NCBI RefSeq assembly: GCF_016860525.1 | Contig: NZ_BNEA01000015.1 | Coordinates: 3,534,001 to 3,598,000, forward strand | DNA: 64,000 bases | Direction of reading: 5' to 3' | Source: Streptomyces rubradiris | GTDB lineage: Bacteria > Actinomycetota > Actinomycetes > Streptomycetales > Streptomycetaceae | Shown here: positions 16,162 to 25,435 of the stretch, piece by piece | How positions within the stretch are numbered: the first letter of the stretch is position 1 | How the letters are laid out: the number at the start of each line of letters is the position of its first letter | The notes under the pieces: generated by a model | What the model saw: only the letters and a program-made list of their open reading frames with translations | What the model was told of the DNA's origin: nothing | The model's database searches: none | Made by a program: the position numbers and the translations under genes

Positions 16162-17580
16162 ATGTCCGCCACAGCGACACGACCGGCCGACGCCGCGCCC
16201 GCCGCGCTGACCCCGCGGCTGCGCCTGGTGCTGGTGCTGCTGCTCGCGGCCCAGTTCATGCTGGCCGTGGACTTCTCCATCCTGAACGTGGCCCTGCCGG
16301 TGATCGGCGCGGGCCTCGGCTTCTCCCTCGACCGCCTCCAGTGGATCGGCACCGCGTTCGCCCTGTGCGCGGCCGGGTTCACCCTGCTGTTCGGGCGGGT
16401 CGCCGATCTCTTCGGCCGCCGTCGGCTGTTCCTCGGCGGCCTCGTCGTCCTCGGCGCGGCCTCGCTGGCCGGCGGGCTGGCGCAGAGCCCGGAGGTGCTG
16501 CTCGCGGCCCGGGTGTTCCAGGGGCTGGCCACCGCGGCGGTCACCCCGGCCGGGCTGTCCCTGCTGACGACCTCCTTCCCGGAGGGCCCGCTGCGGGAGA
16601 AGGCGCTCGGTCTCAACGGGGCGCTGATGTCGGCCGGTTTCACCACCGGCGCGATCCTCGGCGGCCTGCTGACCGACCTGCTGTCGTGGCGCTGGGCGTT
16701 CTTCGTCAACGTGCCCGTGGCCCTCGCCGTACTCCTCGTCGCGCCCGCCGTCATCGCCGAGTCCCGGCCCGCCGAGCGGCCGAAGCTGGACGTACCGGGT
16801 GCCGTCACGGTCACCCTCGGGCTGCTGGCGGTCATCCTCGGTCTGACCCAGGCCGGGGAGCACGGCTGGGGCGCGCCGGCCACACTGCTGCCGCTCGCGG
16901 CCGGGGTGGTGCTGCTCGGGGTGTTCGCGGTCGTGGAGCGCCGGGTGTCCGCGCCGCTGGTGCCGCCCCGGGTGCTGGGCCGGCGGTCGGTGGCATGGGG
17001 CAACCTCGCCGGGCTGATCGCGTTCCTCACCGAGACGTCCCTGGTGTTCCTGCTGACCCTCTACCTCCAAGAGGTGCTGGGCTTCTCCCCGCTCGCGGCC
17101 GGGCTGTCGTTCGGCGTGCTGGGCGCGGGGACCGTGGTCGGCGGCGCGCTCGCCCCGCGGCTGATCGGCCGGTCCGGCGCGACCCGGACCCTGCTGGCCG
17201 GCGGCCTGGTGCAGGCCCTGTCCACGGCGGCCCTGCTCGGCCTCGGCACCGGGCACGCCTCGCTGTGGCTGCTCCTGGCCGCGACCTTCGCGGGCGGAGT
17301 GGGCAACATGCTGGTCATCGTCGGGTTCATGGTGACCGCCACGTCCGGTCTCGCCGACGACGAACAGGGCCTGGCCACCGGGCTCGCGACGATGACCCAG
17401 CAGGTCGGCATCACCATGGGCACGCCGGTGATGAGCGCCGTCGCCACCGCCGCCATGACCGGTACGGGCACCCTGGCGGTCCTCGGCGGCCTGAAGACCG
17501 CGATCGCGCTGAACGCGGCACTCGCCCTCGTCGGCACCGTGGGCAGCGCGGTGTTCCTGCGCACGCCCCGCCACCGGTGA
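16162..17580 (+). CDS. MFS multidrug exporter, DHA2 (14-TM) family
   Basis: ATG 16162 with AGAAGGGA seven bases before it; 472 residues. About fourteen hydrophobic helices are visible. Motif A of DHA transporters appears as GRVADLFGRRRLF after helix 2. Motif D1 lies in the first helix (AVDFSILNVALPVIG) and motif C in helix 5 (GFTTGAILGGLLTD). The protein should exchange protons for a hydrophobic drug or antibiotic. It is divergent from the MmyB-like regulator, a typical local control pair. A short upstream frame at 16014 overlaps its start and is judged spurious. Confidence 0.9.
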   Translation: MSATATRPADAAPAALTPRLRLVLVLLLAAQFMLAVDFSILNVALPVIGAGLGFSLDRLQWIGTAFALCAAGFTLLFGRVADLFGRRRLFLGGLVVLGAASLAGGLAQSPEVLLAARVFQGLATAAVTPAGLSLLTTSFPEGPLREKALGLNGALMSAGFTTGAILGGLLTDLLSWRWAFFVNVPVALAVLLVAPAVIAESRPAERPKLDVPGAVTVTLGLLAVILGLTQAGEHGWGAPATLLPLAAGVVLLGVFAVVERRVSAPLVPPRVLGRRSVAWGNLAGLIAFLTETSLVFLLTLYLQEVLGFSPLAAGLSFGVLGAGTVVGGALAPRLIGRSGATRTLLAGGLVQALSTAALLGLGTGHASLWLLLAATFAGGVGNMLVIVGFMVTATSGLADDEQGLATGLATMTQQVGITMGTPVMSAVATAAMTGTGTLAVLGGLKTAIALNAALALVGTVGSAVFLRTPRHR

Positions 17581-17599
17581 CGGGCCCGCTGGTGAGTCC

Positions 17600-18430
17600 T
17601 CAGCAGTACGGCGGCTGGTTGGTGAGCGAGGACGCCACCCGCATCCACACCCCGAACTGCCGGTACAGCGCGGGCAGCGGACCGCTCGCCCGGACCGTCC
17701 GGGGGTCGTCGGCCGTCACACCCGGGATGCCGAGCAGGGTCGCGGCGACCGACGCGGACTGCCAGCGGACGGCGAGGGTGGCCTCGGCGGCGGACGGGGC
17801 GGGGCGGCGCGGGGCCGGGGTGAGCGCGGCGGCCACCGTCTCCTCGATCGCCTCGCGCGCCTCCGCCTCGGGCCGCAGCTCGGCCGCGAACCGGTCGCGG
17901 GCGTACTTCACCGGGACGGTGGCGACCGAGGGGTCCCACTCCGTCATCTCCGCGCACGCCGCGTCGTCACCCGTGAGGGCCACGACGGGCACGCCGAGGG
18001 CCGCCGCCGTGGCCTGCGCGAGCCCGATCTCGCCGACCGGGCGGCCGTCCAGCCACATGTCCTCGATCTCGTGCCCCATGAAGCTGTGGCTGAGCACGCC
18101 CGGCGCACCGGCCCGGGAGTGGTAGCCGACGCAGAGCACGGCGTCGTACTCGCCGGTCAGCCCCTCCAGCATGCCGAGCTGCTTGGGCCTGCCGCGCACC
18201 AGGCGGGCCGCCGGGTGCAGGGCCTCGGGGAGGAGGTTGCGCATCGGGCCGTGGGCGTCGTTGACCAGGACGTGGGCGGCGCCGGCGGCCAGCGCGCCCC
18301 GTACGGCGGCGTTCACGTCCTCGGCCATCTTGGCGCGGCCCCGCTCGTAGTCCCGGCCGCCCGGCTGGACGTCGTCCGCGTCGACGAGCCCGGTGACGCC
18401 CTCCATGTCCGCGCTGATGTAGATCCGCAC
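17600..18430 (-). CDS. M55-family D-aminopeptidase (DppA-like)
   Basis: GTG 18430 gives the family N-terminus VRIYISADMEGVTG; longer frames upstream are rejected. 276 residues. Metal-ligand motifs are visible: ISADMEG at the start, VNDAHGPMRNL at about residue 80 and GYHSRAGAPGVLSHS around 118. DppA enzymes are zinc D-aminopeptidases acting on D-Ala-containing peptides, often for recycling cell-wall fragments. It ends 20 bp from the convergent MFS gene. A small palindrome sits just upstream of the start. No dipeptide ABC transporter is nearby, so it stands alone here. Confidence 0.88.
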   Translation of the reverse strand: MRIYISADMEGVTGLVDADDVQPGGRDYERGRAKMAEDVNAAVRGALAAGAAHVLVNDAHGPMRNLLPEALHPAARLVRGRPKQLGMLEGLTGEYDAVLCVGYHSRAGAPGVLSHSFMGHEIEDMWLDGRPVGEIGLAQATAAALGVPVVALTGDDAACAEMTEWDPSVATVPVKYARDRFAAELRPEAEAREAIEETVAAALTPAPRRPAPSAAEATLAVRWQSASVAATLLGIPGVTADDPRTVRASGPLPALYRQFGVWMRVASSLTNQPPYC

Positions 18431-18449
18431 GGCGTCGACCCTAACCGGC

Positions 18450-18464
18450 CCTACGTATTGTAGG
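18450..18464. promoter_or_regulatory. Palindrome upstream of the D-aminopeptidase gene
   Basis: CCTAC-GTATT-GTAGG, 5-bp arms, 20 bp before the GTG start. AT-rich for its surroundings, so it may be a -10 region overlapped by an operator. Confidence 0.35.
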
Positions 18465-18519
18465 TTCCCAACCGCCGACAACTACCGGGCCGTTCACACG
18501 CCTGTTCAACGGGGGACGC

Positions 18520-18807
18520 ATGCAGGACACGACCGAGACGGAGCCCGGCACGGAGGTCTGTGCGCACAGTCTCGCGCCGACGGTGGCCGTGCTGGTCGTC
18601 AGCCTGGTCATCGCCGCCGTCGGCGTGTACCAGCTGTGCGGCTTCGGGCTGCACAGCCTGGACCGGCGCCCGCACCTGTTCAGTGACGGCCTGGCGACCG
18701 GCGGGGTGATCGCCGCCGCGGTCGCCGCCGGAGCCGCGGTGGGCAACCTGGCCTGGCTGCTGACGGCGGCCCGGCGCCGCGAGGGGGACGCGGGCGGCGG
18801 GGCCTGA
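18520..18807 (+). CDS. Small membrane protein, unknown
   Basis: ATG 18520 follows a GGGGGA run by four bases; 95 residues. Two hydrophobic helices are clear (about 21-43, TVAVLVVSLVIAAVGVY, and 63-84, GGVIAAAVAAGAAVGNLAWLL), with a charged C-terminal tail RRREGD. No family is recognised. It is divergent from the D-aminopeptidase gene and convergent with the membrane-anchored protein at 18833. Confidence 0.65.
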   Translation: MQDTTETEPGTEVCAHSLAPTVAVLVVSLVIAAVGVYQLCGFGLHSLDRRPHLFSDGLATGGVIAAAVAAGAAVGNLAWLLTAARRREGDAGGGA

Positions 18808-18832
18808 CGCTCACGCGACGACCGCCTGACGC

Positions 18833-19549
18833 TCACCGGCCGCCCGGTCCGAGCACGGACGGTGTCACGGCCTCGGCGGCGGTGTCCGGGTCGTACGTGT
18901 CGGTGTCGTACGTGTCGCTGTCGCCGTGCGTCCAGGCGGGGTCGTAGGCGCAGGGCACGCCCGCGCCGCCCGTGAAGTACCGCTGCTCCGGGTCCCAGGT
19001 GAAGGTCATCCACTCGGCCCGGTGGTCCCGCTGGACGTACAGCGACCAGTCCTTGCCCGCCCCGCCCTCGGTGTACGACGTGACCTTCCAGCCGTCGTCC
19101 GCCAGCCGCCGGTGCAGCCGCCGCAGACCGGGGACGGCCTGATCGGCGGGGACGTGGTCCAGCGCCCACTCGTGGTACAGCCGGTAGGCGCCGTCGACGG
19201 TCTTGTCCTCCATGCCGAGCAGCCCGCCGTCGTGGCAGTACTCCGCGCCGAACACGTTCCGCGCGCGGCTGCCGGTCCCGCCGGTGCCCGGCGGCAGGGC
19301 GCGGGTGAAGCCCAGGACGTCGTACGCCTCCCGGGAGTACCCGAAGGCGCGGTCCGCCCTGTCCTGGGGCGCGGCCCGGGGCAGGTCCGTCCCGGCCCCG
19401 GCGTTCCAGGCGAGCACGGCGACCAGGGCGAGGACGAGGGCGACGACCAGCCCCCCGCAGCCCAGGCAGCCGAGGCCCAGCTTCCGCGCGGCCCCGGTGC
19501 CGGTACGGGTGCCGGTGCCGGTGCCGGCCGGTGTGATCTTGTCGGGCAT
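18833..19549 (-). CDS. Membrane-anchored hypothetical protein
   Basis: ATG 19549; 238 residues. A Thr/Gly repeat (TGTGTRTGTG) precedes one hydrophobic anchor (about 26-52, LGCLGCGGLVVALVLALVAVLAW). The remainder is extracellular-looking and hydrophilic, with a Trp-rich second half (DGWKVTSYT, KDWSLYVQRD, EWMTFTWD). A short acidic tandem DTYDTDTYDPDT lies near the end. Function unknown. It precedes the two-component genes on the same strand, with a 129-bp gap on the far side of its start. Confidence 0.75.
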   Translation of the reverse strand: MPDKITPAGTGTGTRTGTGAARKLGLGCLGCGGLVVALVLALVAVLAWNAGAGTDLPRAAPQDRADRAFGYSREAYDVLGFTRALPPGTGGTGSRARNVFGAEYCHDGGLLGMEDKTVDGAYRLYHEWALDHVPADQAVPGLRRLHRRLADDGWKVTSYTEGGAGKDWSLYVQRDHRAEWMTFTWDPEQRYFTGGAGVPCAYDPAWTHGDSDTYDTDTYDPDTAAEAVTPSVLGPGGR

Positions 19550-19678
19550 ACGGCGACGCTACGGCGCTCGGGACGGCCCGGGGATGGGCATGACTACCCG
19601 CTCGGGATAGGTACCCGTACTCAGCCACCGCCCCGGGCAGGCCCTCGTACCCGGCCACCGCTCCCGTCCGCACCCGGC

Positions 19679-21118
19679 TCAGCCACCACCCCCGCCGCCC
19701 CCCACCGGCCCGCCGCCCACCGTGAAGCCGATGACCGAGCCGCCGCCCTCGCGGCGGTAGGCGAACGGCGCTCCGCCATGGGCCCGGGCGACCTCGCGGA
19801 CGATGGACAGGCCGAGCCCGGAGCCGGGCAGTGAGCGGGCGTCGGCGGCACGGTAGAAGCGGTCGAAGATGCGCACGAGGTCGCCGTCGGCGATCCCCGG
19901 CCCCCGGTCCAGCACCTCCACCCGTACCGTGCCCGGCCGGGCCGGCCCGGTGACGCCCACCTCGATCGGCGCGGTGCCGTCCCGGTCGAACTTGGCGGCG
20001 TTCTCGACCAGGTTGGAGATGGCCCGCTGGAGCATCCCGGACCGCCCGTGGGCCGTCGTCTCACCGCTCACGCGCAGCACGACCTGCCGCCCGGTACGGC
20101 GCCGGGCCAGCCCGACCACGTCCTCGGCGAGGTCGGCGAGGTCCACCCGCTGCGGCGGCTCGGCGTCGGACTGCCCGGCGGCGAGGTCGACCAGCTCGTT
20201 GACCAGGTCGGTCAGTTCCCGGGCCTCCTGGGTGAGGTCGGCGACCAGTTCCTCCCGGGACTCGGGCGGCAGCTCGTCGATGCGCCGCAGCAGCGAGATG
20301 TTGGTGCGCAGGGAGGTGAGCGGGGTGCGCAGTTCGTGCCCGGCGTCCTGCACCAGCCGGCGCTGGTCCTCCTCCGACTGCGCGAGCCGCCCCAGCATCC
20401 GGTCGAAGGCGCGGCCCAGCCGCCCGACCTCGTCCAGCCCGGTCACCGGCACCTGGATGCCCAGCCGCCGGGTGCGGGCCACGTCCTCGGCGGCCGAGGT
20501 CAGCACCACCAGCCGGCGGGTGATGCGCCGGGCCAGCCACCAGCCGAACAGCCCGGCCGCCACCACGACCGCCGCCATCAGGATCAGCGTCCGCTGCTGG
20601 AGGGCCCGCAGCAGGTCCTCGGTGTCGCTGAACTCCTGCGCGACCTGCACCGCGCCCCGCCCGTCGCCGAGCGAGACGGTGGCGATGCGGAACAGGTCCG
20701 CCTCCACCCGTACGTCCTTGTGCTCGACGACCTCCCCGGCCCGCAGGGCGACGGCCACCGCACGGTCCTGGGCGGTGACGGGCAGTACCGGAGTGCCGTG
20801 GTCCACGATCTGCCCGGACGCGCCGAGCACCTGGACGTCGGTGCGGGCGGGGCGGACCAGGTCGTGCCCGGGACGGGAGGAGGAGAAGTCGTCGGGGCTC
20901 ATCGGCTGCTGCCGGACCTCGTCCCGGACGTCCTGCATGACCTGGGTGAACACCGACTGCTGGTCGACCCGGACGAGCCGCGCGGCGGAGTTGTACGACA
21001 GGATGCCGACGAGGACCGTGACGGCGGCGGTGACGGCGGCGAAGGAGAGCGCGAAGGTGGTGCGCAGGGAGATCAGCCTGGGCCGTGGCCGCTCCGGCAG
21101 CCGCCGACGCGGACCCAT
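19679..21118 (-). CDS. Sensor histidine kinase (MprB-like)
   Basis: ATG 21118, directly after the TAG of the response-regulator gene; 479 residues. Membrane helices at about 20-41 and 177-195 flank a ~135-residue external sensor loop. HAMP follows, then the HisKA box DAGHELRTPLTSL with phospho-acceptor His261. The ATPase N-box is NLVENAAKFD; G-boxes are DRGPGIADGD and GSGLGLSIV. The C-terminus is a Gly-rich tail (GGGPVGGGGGGG). Together with the regulator it forms an MprAB-type envelope-stress system; the signal is unknown. Confidence 0.92.
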   Translation of the reverse strand: MGPRRRLPERPRPRLISLRTTFALSFAAVTAAVTVLVGILSYNSAARLVRVDQQSVFTQVMQDVRDEVRQQPMSPDDFSSSRPGHDLVRPARTDVQVLGASGQIVDHGTPVLPVTAQDRAVAVALRAGEVVEHKDVRVEADLFRIATVSLGDGRGAVQVAQEFSDTEDLLRALQQRTLILMAAVVVAAGLFGWWLARRITRRLVVLTSAAEDVARTRRLGIQVPVTGLDEVGRLGRAFDRMLGRLAQSEEDQRRLVQDAGHELRTPLTSLRTNISLLRRIDELPPESREELVADLTQEARELTDLVNELVDLAAGQSDAEPPQRVDLADLAEDVVGLARRRTGRQVVLRVSGETTAHGRSGMLQRAISNLVENAAKFDRDGTAPIEVGVTGPARPGTVRVEVLDRGPGIADGDLVRIFDRFYRAADARSLPGSGLGLSIVREVARAHGGAPFAYRREGGGSVIGFTVGGGPVGGGGGGG

Positions 21119-21850
21119 CTAGTCCTCCCGCAGCACGTAGCCCACGCCCCGCACGGTGTGGATCAGCTGCGGGGCGCCGGGCTCGTCCAGCTTGCGGCGC
21201 AGATAGCCGACGTAGACGGCGAGGTTCTTGGAGCCGGGGCCGAAGTCGTAGCCCCAGATCCGGTCGTAGATGGTGGAGTGGTCCAGGACGATGCCCGCGT
21301 TGCGCACCAGCAGCTCCAGCAGCTCGAACTCGGTGCGGGTCAGCTCCAGTTCGCGCCGGCCGCGCCAGGCCCGGCGGGCCTGGAGGTCCATGCGCAGGCC
21401 GGCGGCCTCCAGCTGCCGGCCCGCGGCCTGCGCCGCCTCCCGCGCCGGGCCCTCCGGGGGGACGGCGGCAGCGGCCGGGGCGGGGCTGGTGCGGCGCAGC
21501 AGCGCGCGCAGCCGCGCGAAGACCTCCTCGACGTCGAACGGCTTGACCACGTAGTCGTCGGCGCCGGCGTCCAGGCCCGCGATGCGGTCGGCGGTCTCCA
21601 CCAGGGCGGTGAGCATCAGGATCGGGGTGCGGTCCCCCTCGGCGCGCAGCACGCGGCACACCTGGAGGCCGTCGATGCCGGGCATCATCACGTCGAGGAC
21701 GAGCACGTCCGGCGGGTCGGTGTGAGCCTGCGCCAGCGCTTCCACTCCGTCGGCGACCGCCGTGACCTCGTACCCCTCCAGCCTCAGGGCACGCTCCAGG
21801 GCATGGCGGATGGCACGGTCGTCTTCGGCGAGCAGCACAGTCTGGGGCAC
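21119..21850 (-). CDS. Response regulator, OmpR/PhoB type (MprA-like)
   Basis: GTG 21850 (VPQTVLLAEDDRAIRH); 243 residues. The receiver domain has the acidic pair ED at 9-11, phospho-acceptor Asp53 (VLVLDVMMPG) and Lys in DDYVVKPFD. The winged helix begins near residue 150 (LELTRTEFELLELLVRNAG) and ends with VRGVGYVLRED. The linker of ~30 residues is unusually long and Ala-rich (TSPAPAAAAVPPEGPAREAAQAA). The stop codon abuts the kinase start, so the two are co-translated. Confidence 0.93.
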   Translation of the reverse strand: MPQTVLLAEDDRAIRHALERALRLEGYEVTAVADGVEALAQAHTDPPDVLVLDVMMPGIDGLQVCRVLRAEGDRTPILMLTALVETADRIAGLDAGADDYVVKPFDVEEVFARLRALLRRTSPAPAAAAVPPEGPAREAAQAAGRQLEAAGLRMDLQARRAWRGRRELELTRTEFELLELLVRNAGIVLDHSTIYDRIWGYDFGPGSKNLAVYVGYLRRKLDEPGAPQLIHTVRGVGYVLRED

Positions 21851-22121
21851 GCCCCCAGTCTGCCAAGGCCTCCGGCAGCCCGGCCGGACACGATGGCCCC
21901 AGAGCACGCTTTTTACCGCCCTCTCACCGGCCACCGCCCGCCCGCTTTGCCCGCCGGCCGCTCACCGAGGCCCGGCGGCCCCTCACCGCCCCGGGAGCCC
22001 GAACGGCCCGCACGAACCGAACAGGCCACCCGCACCGGCCACCCGCCCCGGCAGGCCACGCAACCCGCCACCCGCCCGGCCCACGAGCCACCCGGACCAC
22101 CATCATCCCGATCCGACAGAC

Positions 22122-22216
22122 ACCCGTCCCGAGCCACCCGCCCCGGCCCACGGGCGCCCGTCCCGAGCCACCCGCCCCGGCCCACGGGCACCCGTCCCGA
22201 GCCACCCGCCCCGGCC
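22122..22216 (-). repeat. 34-bp tandem repeat, about 2.8 copies
   Basis: A 34-base unit containing CCCGTCCCGAGCCACCCG is repeated at 22122-22155, 22156-22189 and partially 22190-22216 with almost no change. It fills part of the 425-bp gap 21851-22275 between the response-regulator start and the FMN reductase end. The rest of that gap is very C-rich and carries no gene I can support. Confidence 0.75.
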
Positions 22217-22275
22217 GACACGGACCTCCCCGCCGTCCCCGCCGGCCAGGACGGGCGACGGTGGCCCGTGGTCCG

Positions 22276-22854
22276 TCACTGCCCCAGCGCCGCCAGCCGC
22301 TCGGTGAACGGCACCACATCCTCGTCCGCCGCGCGCCGGGCCGCCGTCGCCGGCATCAGCGCGGCCAGTTCCCCCGCCGCCCGCTCGATCCGCTCGGGCA
22401 GTCCCTCGGCGCCCCAGTCCTCGGAGGCGGCGTACACGGCGGTGGGTACGACCACGGCCCGCAGGTGGGCGAACAGCGGCCGAAGGGCGTGGTCCAGCAC
22501 CAGCGAGTGCCGTGCCGAGCCCCCGGTCGCGGCGATCAGCACCGGCTTGCCCGCCAGCGCGTCCTTGTCCAGCACGTCGAAGAAGGATTTGAACAGCCCG
22601 CTGTACGACGCGCTGAACACCGGCGTGACCACGATCAGCCCGTCGGCCTCCGCCACCGCGTCCTGCGCGGCGGCGAGGGCCTTGCCCGGGAAGCCGTTGG
22701 TGAACCGGTGCGCGACCTCGACGGCGAGGTCCCGCACCTCGACCACCCGGACGTCCACCGGGGTGTGCCCGTGGACGGCGGCGGCCAGCCGGTCGGCGAG
22801 CAGCCGGGTGGAGGACGGGACGCTCAGTCCCGCCGACACGACGACGAGCTTCAT
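22276..22854 (-). CDS. NAD(P)H-dependent FMN reductase
   Basis: ATG 22854; 192 residues. Flavodoxin-like fold of the CE1759/SsuE type: LVVVSAGLSVPSSTRLLADRL at the N-terminus (phosphate-binding loop), VVTPVFSASYSGLFKSFFDVLD in the middle, and LIAATGGSARHSLVLDHALRPLF. Its start overlaps the stop of the upstream luciferase-like monooxygenase by four bases (ATGA). The pair therefore makes a two-component flavin system in which this enzyme supplies reduced FMN. Confidence 0.9.
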   Translation of the reverse strand: MKLVVVSAGLSVPSSTRLLADRLAAAVHGHTPVDVRVVEVRDLAVEVAHRFTNGFPGKALAAAQDAVAEADGLIVVTPVFSASYSGLFKSFFDVLDKDALAGKPVLIAATGGSARHSLVLDHALRPLFAHLRAVVVPTAVYAASEDWGAEGLPERIERAAGELAALMPATAARRAADEDVVPFTERLAALGQ

Positions 22855-23942
22855 GCGACGGCCTCCTTCTTCCGCGCGGCGGTGGTCAGGGACTGGTGGG
22901 TGGGCGCGTCCGGCACGTCCGCCGGACGGTCCTTGGCGAACTCCTCGCGCAGCACGGGCACGACCTCCTCGCCGAGCATGTCGAGCTGTTCCAGGACGGT
23001 CTTCAGCGGCAGGCCGGCGTGGTCCATCAGGAACAGCTGGCGCTGGTAGTCGCCGGCGTACTCGCGGAAGGAGAGCGTCTTCTCGATCACCTGCTGCGGG
23101 GAGCCCACGGTGAGCGGGGTCTGCTCGGTGAAGTCCTCCAGCGAGGGCCCGTGGCCGTAGACCGGGGCGTTGTCGAAGTACGGGCGGAACTCCCGCACCG
23201 CGTCCTGGGAGTTCTTCCGCATGAACACCTGGCCGCCCAGGCCGACGATCGCCTGCTCCGGGGTGCCGTGCCCGTGGTGGGCGTAGCGCGCGCGGTACAG
23301 CTCGATCATCCGCTTGGTGTGGTCGGCGGGCCAGAAGATGTTGTTGTGGAAGAAGCCGTCGCCGTAGTACGCGGCCTGCTCGGCGATCTCCGGGGAGCGG
23401 ATGGAGCCGTGCCAGACGAACGGCGGGACGCCGTCCAGCGGGCGGGGCGTGGCGGTGAAGCCCTGCAGCGGGGTGCGGAACTTGCCCTCCCAGTCCACGA
23501 CGTCCTCGCGCCACAGCCGGCGCAGCAGGGCGTAGTTCTCGATGGCGAGGTTGATGCCCTGCCGGATGTCCTGGCCGAACCACGGGTACACCGGCCCGGT
23601 GTTACCGCGCCCCATCATCAGGTCCACCCTGCCGTCGGCCAGGTGCTGGAGCATCGCGAAGTCCTCCGCGATCTTCACCGGGTCGTTGGTGGTGATCAGG
23701 GTGGTGGAGGTGGACAGGATCAGCTTCTCGGTGCGGGCGGCTATGTAGCCGAGCATCGTGGTCGGGGACGACGGCACGAACGGCGGGTTGTGGTGCTCAC
23801 CGGTGGCGAAGACGTCCAGCCCGACCTCCTCCGCCTTCAGCGCGATGGTGACCATCGCCTTGATCCGCTCGGCCTCGGTCGGCGTCCGTCCGGTGGTCGG
23901 GTCGGTGGTCACGTCCCCGACGCTGAAGATCCCGAACTGCAT
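22851..23942 (-). CDS. Luciferase-like (LLM) flavin-dependent monooxygenase
   Basis: ATG 23942 ([10 protein letters not shown]), five bases after GGAGG; the earlier ATG at 23954 lies inside the binding site. 363 residues. TIM-barrel monooxygenase with [37 protein letters not shown] and the terminal HQ/KDRP tail. It belongs to the group paired with a dedicated FMN reductase (next gene, 4-bp overlap). The substrate is unknown. An inverted repeat 15 bp upstream suggests repression by a MarR/TetR-type regulator. Confidence 0.9.
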   Translation of the reverse strand: MQFGIFSVGDVTTDPTTGRTPTEAERIKAMVTIALKAEEVGLDVFATGEHHNPPFVPSSPTTMLGYIAARTEKLILSTSTTLITTNDPVKIAEDFAMLQHLADGRVDLMMGRGNTGPVYPWFGQDIRQGINLAIENYALLRRLWREDVVDWEGKFRTPLQGFTATPRPLDGVPPFVWHGSIRSPEIAEQAAYYGDGFFHNNIFWPADHTKRMIELYRARYAHHGHGTPEQAIVGLGGQVFMRKNSQDAVREFRPYFDNAPVYGHGPSLEDFTEQTPLTVGSPQQVIEKTLSFREYAGDYQRQLFLMDHAGLPLKTVLEQLDMLGEEVVPVLREEFAKDRPADVPDAPTHQSLTTAARKKEAVA

Positions 23943-23957
23943 GACCGCCTCCATTTG

Positions 23958-23971
23958 GTTGATCGTTCAAC
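23958..23971. promoter_or_regulatory. Inverted repeat operator before the monooxygenase gene
   Basis: GTTGATCGTTCAAC, 5-bp arms GTTGA/TCAAC around a 4-bp centre, AT-rich against its background. It lies 15 bp upstream of the LLM start, a classic repressor position. The responsible regulator is not adjacent. Confidence 0.6.
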
Positions 23972-24066
23972 TACACCTCCCCCAACGGTCGCCCCGGCCC
24001 GGGTATTCCTCCCGGCCCCCGCGGGCGCGCGCAAGCCCCACGGGCGCCACATGCCAAGCTGCCCGC

Positions 24067-24405
24067 ATGCCGATCCTCCGCTCCGCCGCCCTGTTCGCCG
24101 TCGCCGCGCTGTTCGAGATCGGCGGCGCCTGGCTGGTCTGGCAGGGCGTACGGGAGCACCGGGGCCCGCTGTGGATCACCGGGGGCGTCCTCGCGCTCGG
24201 CGCGTACGGCTTCGTCGCCACCTTCCAGCCCGACGCCCACTTCGGCCGCATCCTCGCCGCCTACGGCGGGATCTTCGTGGCCGGCTCGATCCTGTGGGGC
24301 GTGGTCGCCGACGGCTACCGGCCCGACCGCTGGGACATCGCCGGCGCGCTGGTCTGCCTCGCCGGGATGGCGATCATCATGTGGGCACCCCGGAACGGCG
24401 GCTGA
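24067..24405 (+). CDS. YnfA family small membrane protein
   Basis: ATG 24067; 112 residues. Four membrane helices cover almost the whole chain. Family landmarks are [18 protein letters not shown] in helix 1 and [30 protein letters not shown] near helix 3-4. YnfA proteins resemble SMR transporters; some members have been linked to drug efflux, but the physiological role is unclear. It is divergent from the monooxygenase pair (124 bp). Confidence 0.9.
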   Translation: MPILRSAALFAVAALFEIGGAWLVWQGVREHRGPLWITGGVLALGAYGFVATFQPDAHFGRILAAYGGIFVAGSILWGVVADGYRPDRWDIAGALVCLAGMAIIMWAPRNGG

Positions 24406-24456
24406 GACCTCACATACGCTGGACGGAACCGTCCCGACGCAAGCCCAGGAGCCGCC

Positions 24457-25236
24457 ATGGCCACCGCCGCCCCGTCCGCCGCCTCCCGCATCGCCGTCGT
24501 CACCGGCGCGAGCAGTGGCATCGGCGCCGCCACGGCCCGGCGGCTCGCCGCGGCCGGCTACCGCGTCGTCCTCACCGCCCGCCGCAAGGACCGCATCGAG
24601 GCCCTCGCCGAGAAGCTGACGAAGGCCGGGCACTCGGCGGTGGCCTATCAGCTCGACGTGACCGACCGCGCGGCCGTGGACGAGTTCGCCTCCGCCTTCA
24701 AGACGATCGGCGTCCTGGTGAACAACGCGGGCGGCGCCCTCGGCGCGGACCCGGTGGCCACCGGCGATCCGGCGGACTGGCGCGCGATGTACGAGACGAA
24801 CGTCATCGGCACGCTGAACGTGACGCAGGCGCTGCTGCCGAAGCTGGAGGCGAGCGGCGACGGCGTGGTCGTGGTCGTCTCCTCCACCGCCGGCCACGGC
24901 ACCTACGAGGGCGGCGCCGGCTACGTCGCCGCCAAGCACGGCGAGCACGTGCTCGCCGAGACCCTCCGCCTGGAGATCGTCGGCCGGCCGGTCCGGGTCG
25001 TCGAGATCGCGCCCGGCATGGTCCGCACGGAGGAGTTCGCGCTGACCCGCTTCGGCGGCGACGCGGACAAGGCGGCCAAGGTGTACGAGGGCGTGGCCGA
25101 GCCCCTCACCGCCGACGACGTGGCCGAGACGATCACCTGGGCGGTGACCCGCCCCAGCCACGTCAACATCGACCTGCTGGTGGTGCGCCCGCGCGCCCAG
25201 GCGTCCAACACCAAGGTGCACCGGGAACAGCGGTGA
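24457..25236 (+). CDS. Short-chain dehydrogenase/reductase (SDR)
   Basis: ATG 24457 after CAGGAGCC; 259 residues. Classical SDR with TGASSGIG cofactor loop (16-23), NNAGG, catalytic Ser (VVSSTAG) and Tyr-x3-Lys (YVAAK). Arg residues after strand 2 (TARRKDR) indicate NADP(H) preference. Resembles the YdfG/serine-3-dehydrogenase-like group; the substrate is not deducible. The following small membrane gene starts within its stop codon (GTGA), so they are co-translated. Confidence 0.92.
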   Translation: MATAAPSAASRIAVVTGASSGIGAATARRLAAAGYRVVLTARRKDRIEALAEKLTKAGHSAVAYQLDVTDRAAVDEFASAFKTIGVLVNNAGGALGADPVATGDPADWRAMYETNVIGTLNVTQALLPKLEASGDGVVVVVSSTAGHGTYEGGAGYVAAKHGEHVLAETLRLEIVGRPVRVVEIAPGMVRTEEFALTRFGGDADKAAKVYEGVAEPLTADDVAETITWAVTRPSHVNIDLLVVRPRAQASNTKVHREQR

Positions 25237-25403
25237 CCGACGGCGCGCCCCCGGCGGACGGCCCGGCCGAGTCCCTGGAGCAGCGCAGGCTGGCCCAGGA
25301 GACGAAGGACGAACGCCAGGTCTGGTACTTCCTGGCCTACTTCCTCTTCGGCATCCACTTCCTGGCGTTCGTCATGATCTACGCGGTACGGCACGCGAAG
25401 TAG
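25233..25403 (+). CDS. 56-residue membrane protein (DUF6126-like)
   Basis: GTG 25233 overlaps the SDR stop by four bases (GTGA). The peptide has an acidic/Gln-rich head (ESLEQRRLAQETKDERQ) and one membrane helix (WYFLAYFLFGIHFLAFVMIYAV) ending in RHAK. It resembles short Streptomyces membrane proteins of unknown role. The tight overlap argues for real translation. Confidence 0.75.
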   Translation: MTDGAPPADGPAESLEQRRLAQETKDERQVWYFLAYFLFGIHFLAFVMIYAVRHAK

Positions 25404-25435
25404 CATCCAGGACATCGCTGCATATAGTCGGTCGG

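Noticed and set aside
16014..16210. Small frame MTTLTATGPT... before the MFS gene
   Set aside because: Overlaps the MFS start by 49 bp, no own ribosome site, reads into shifted-frame peptide.
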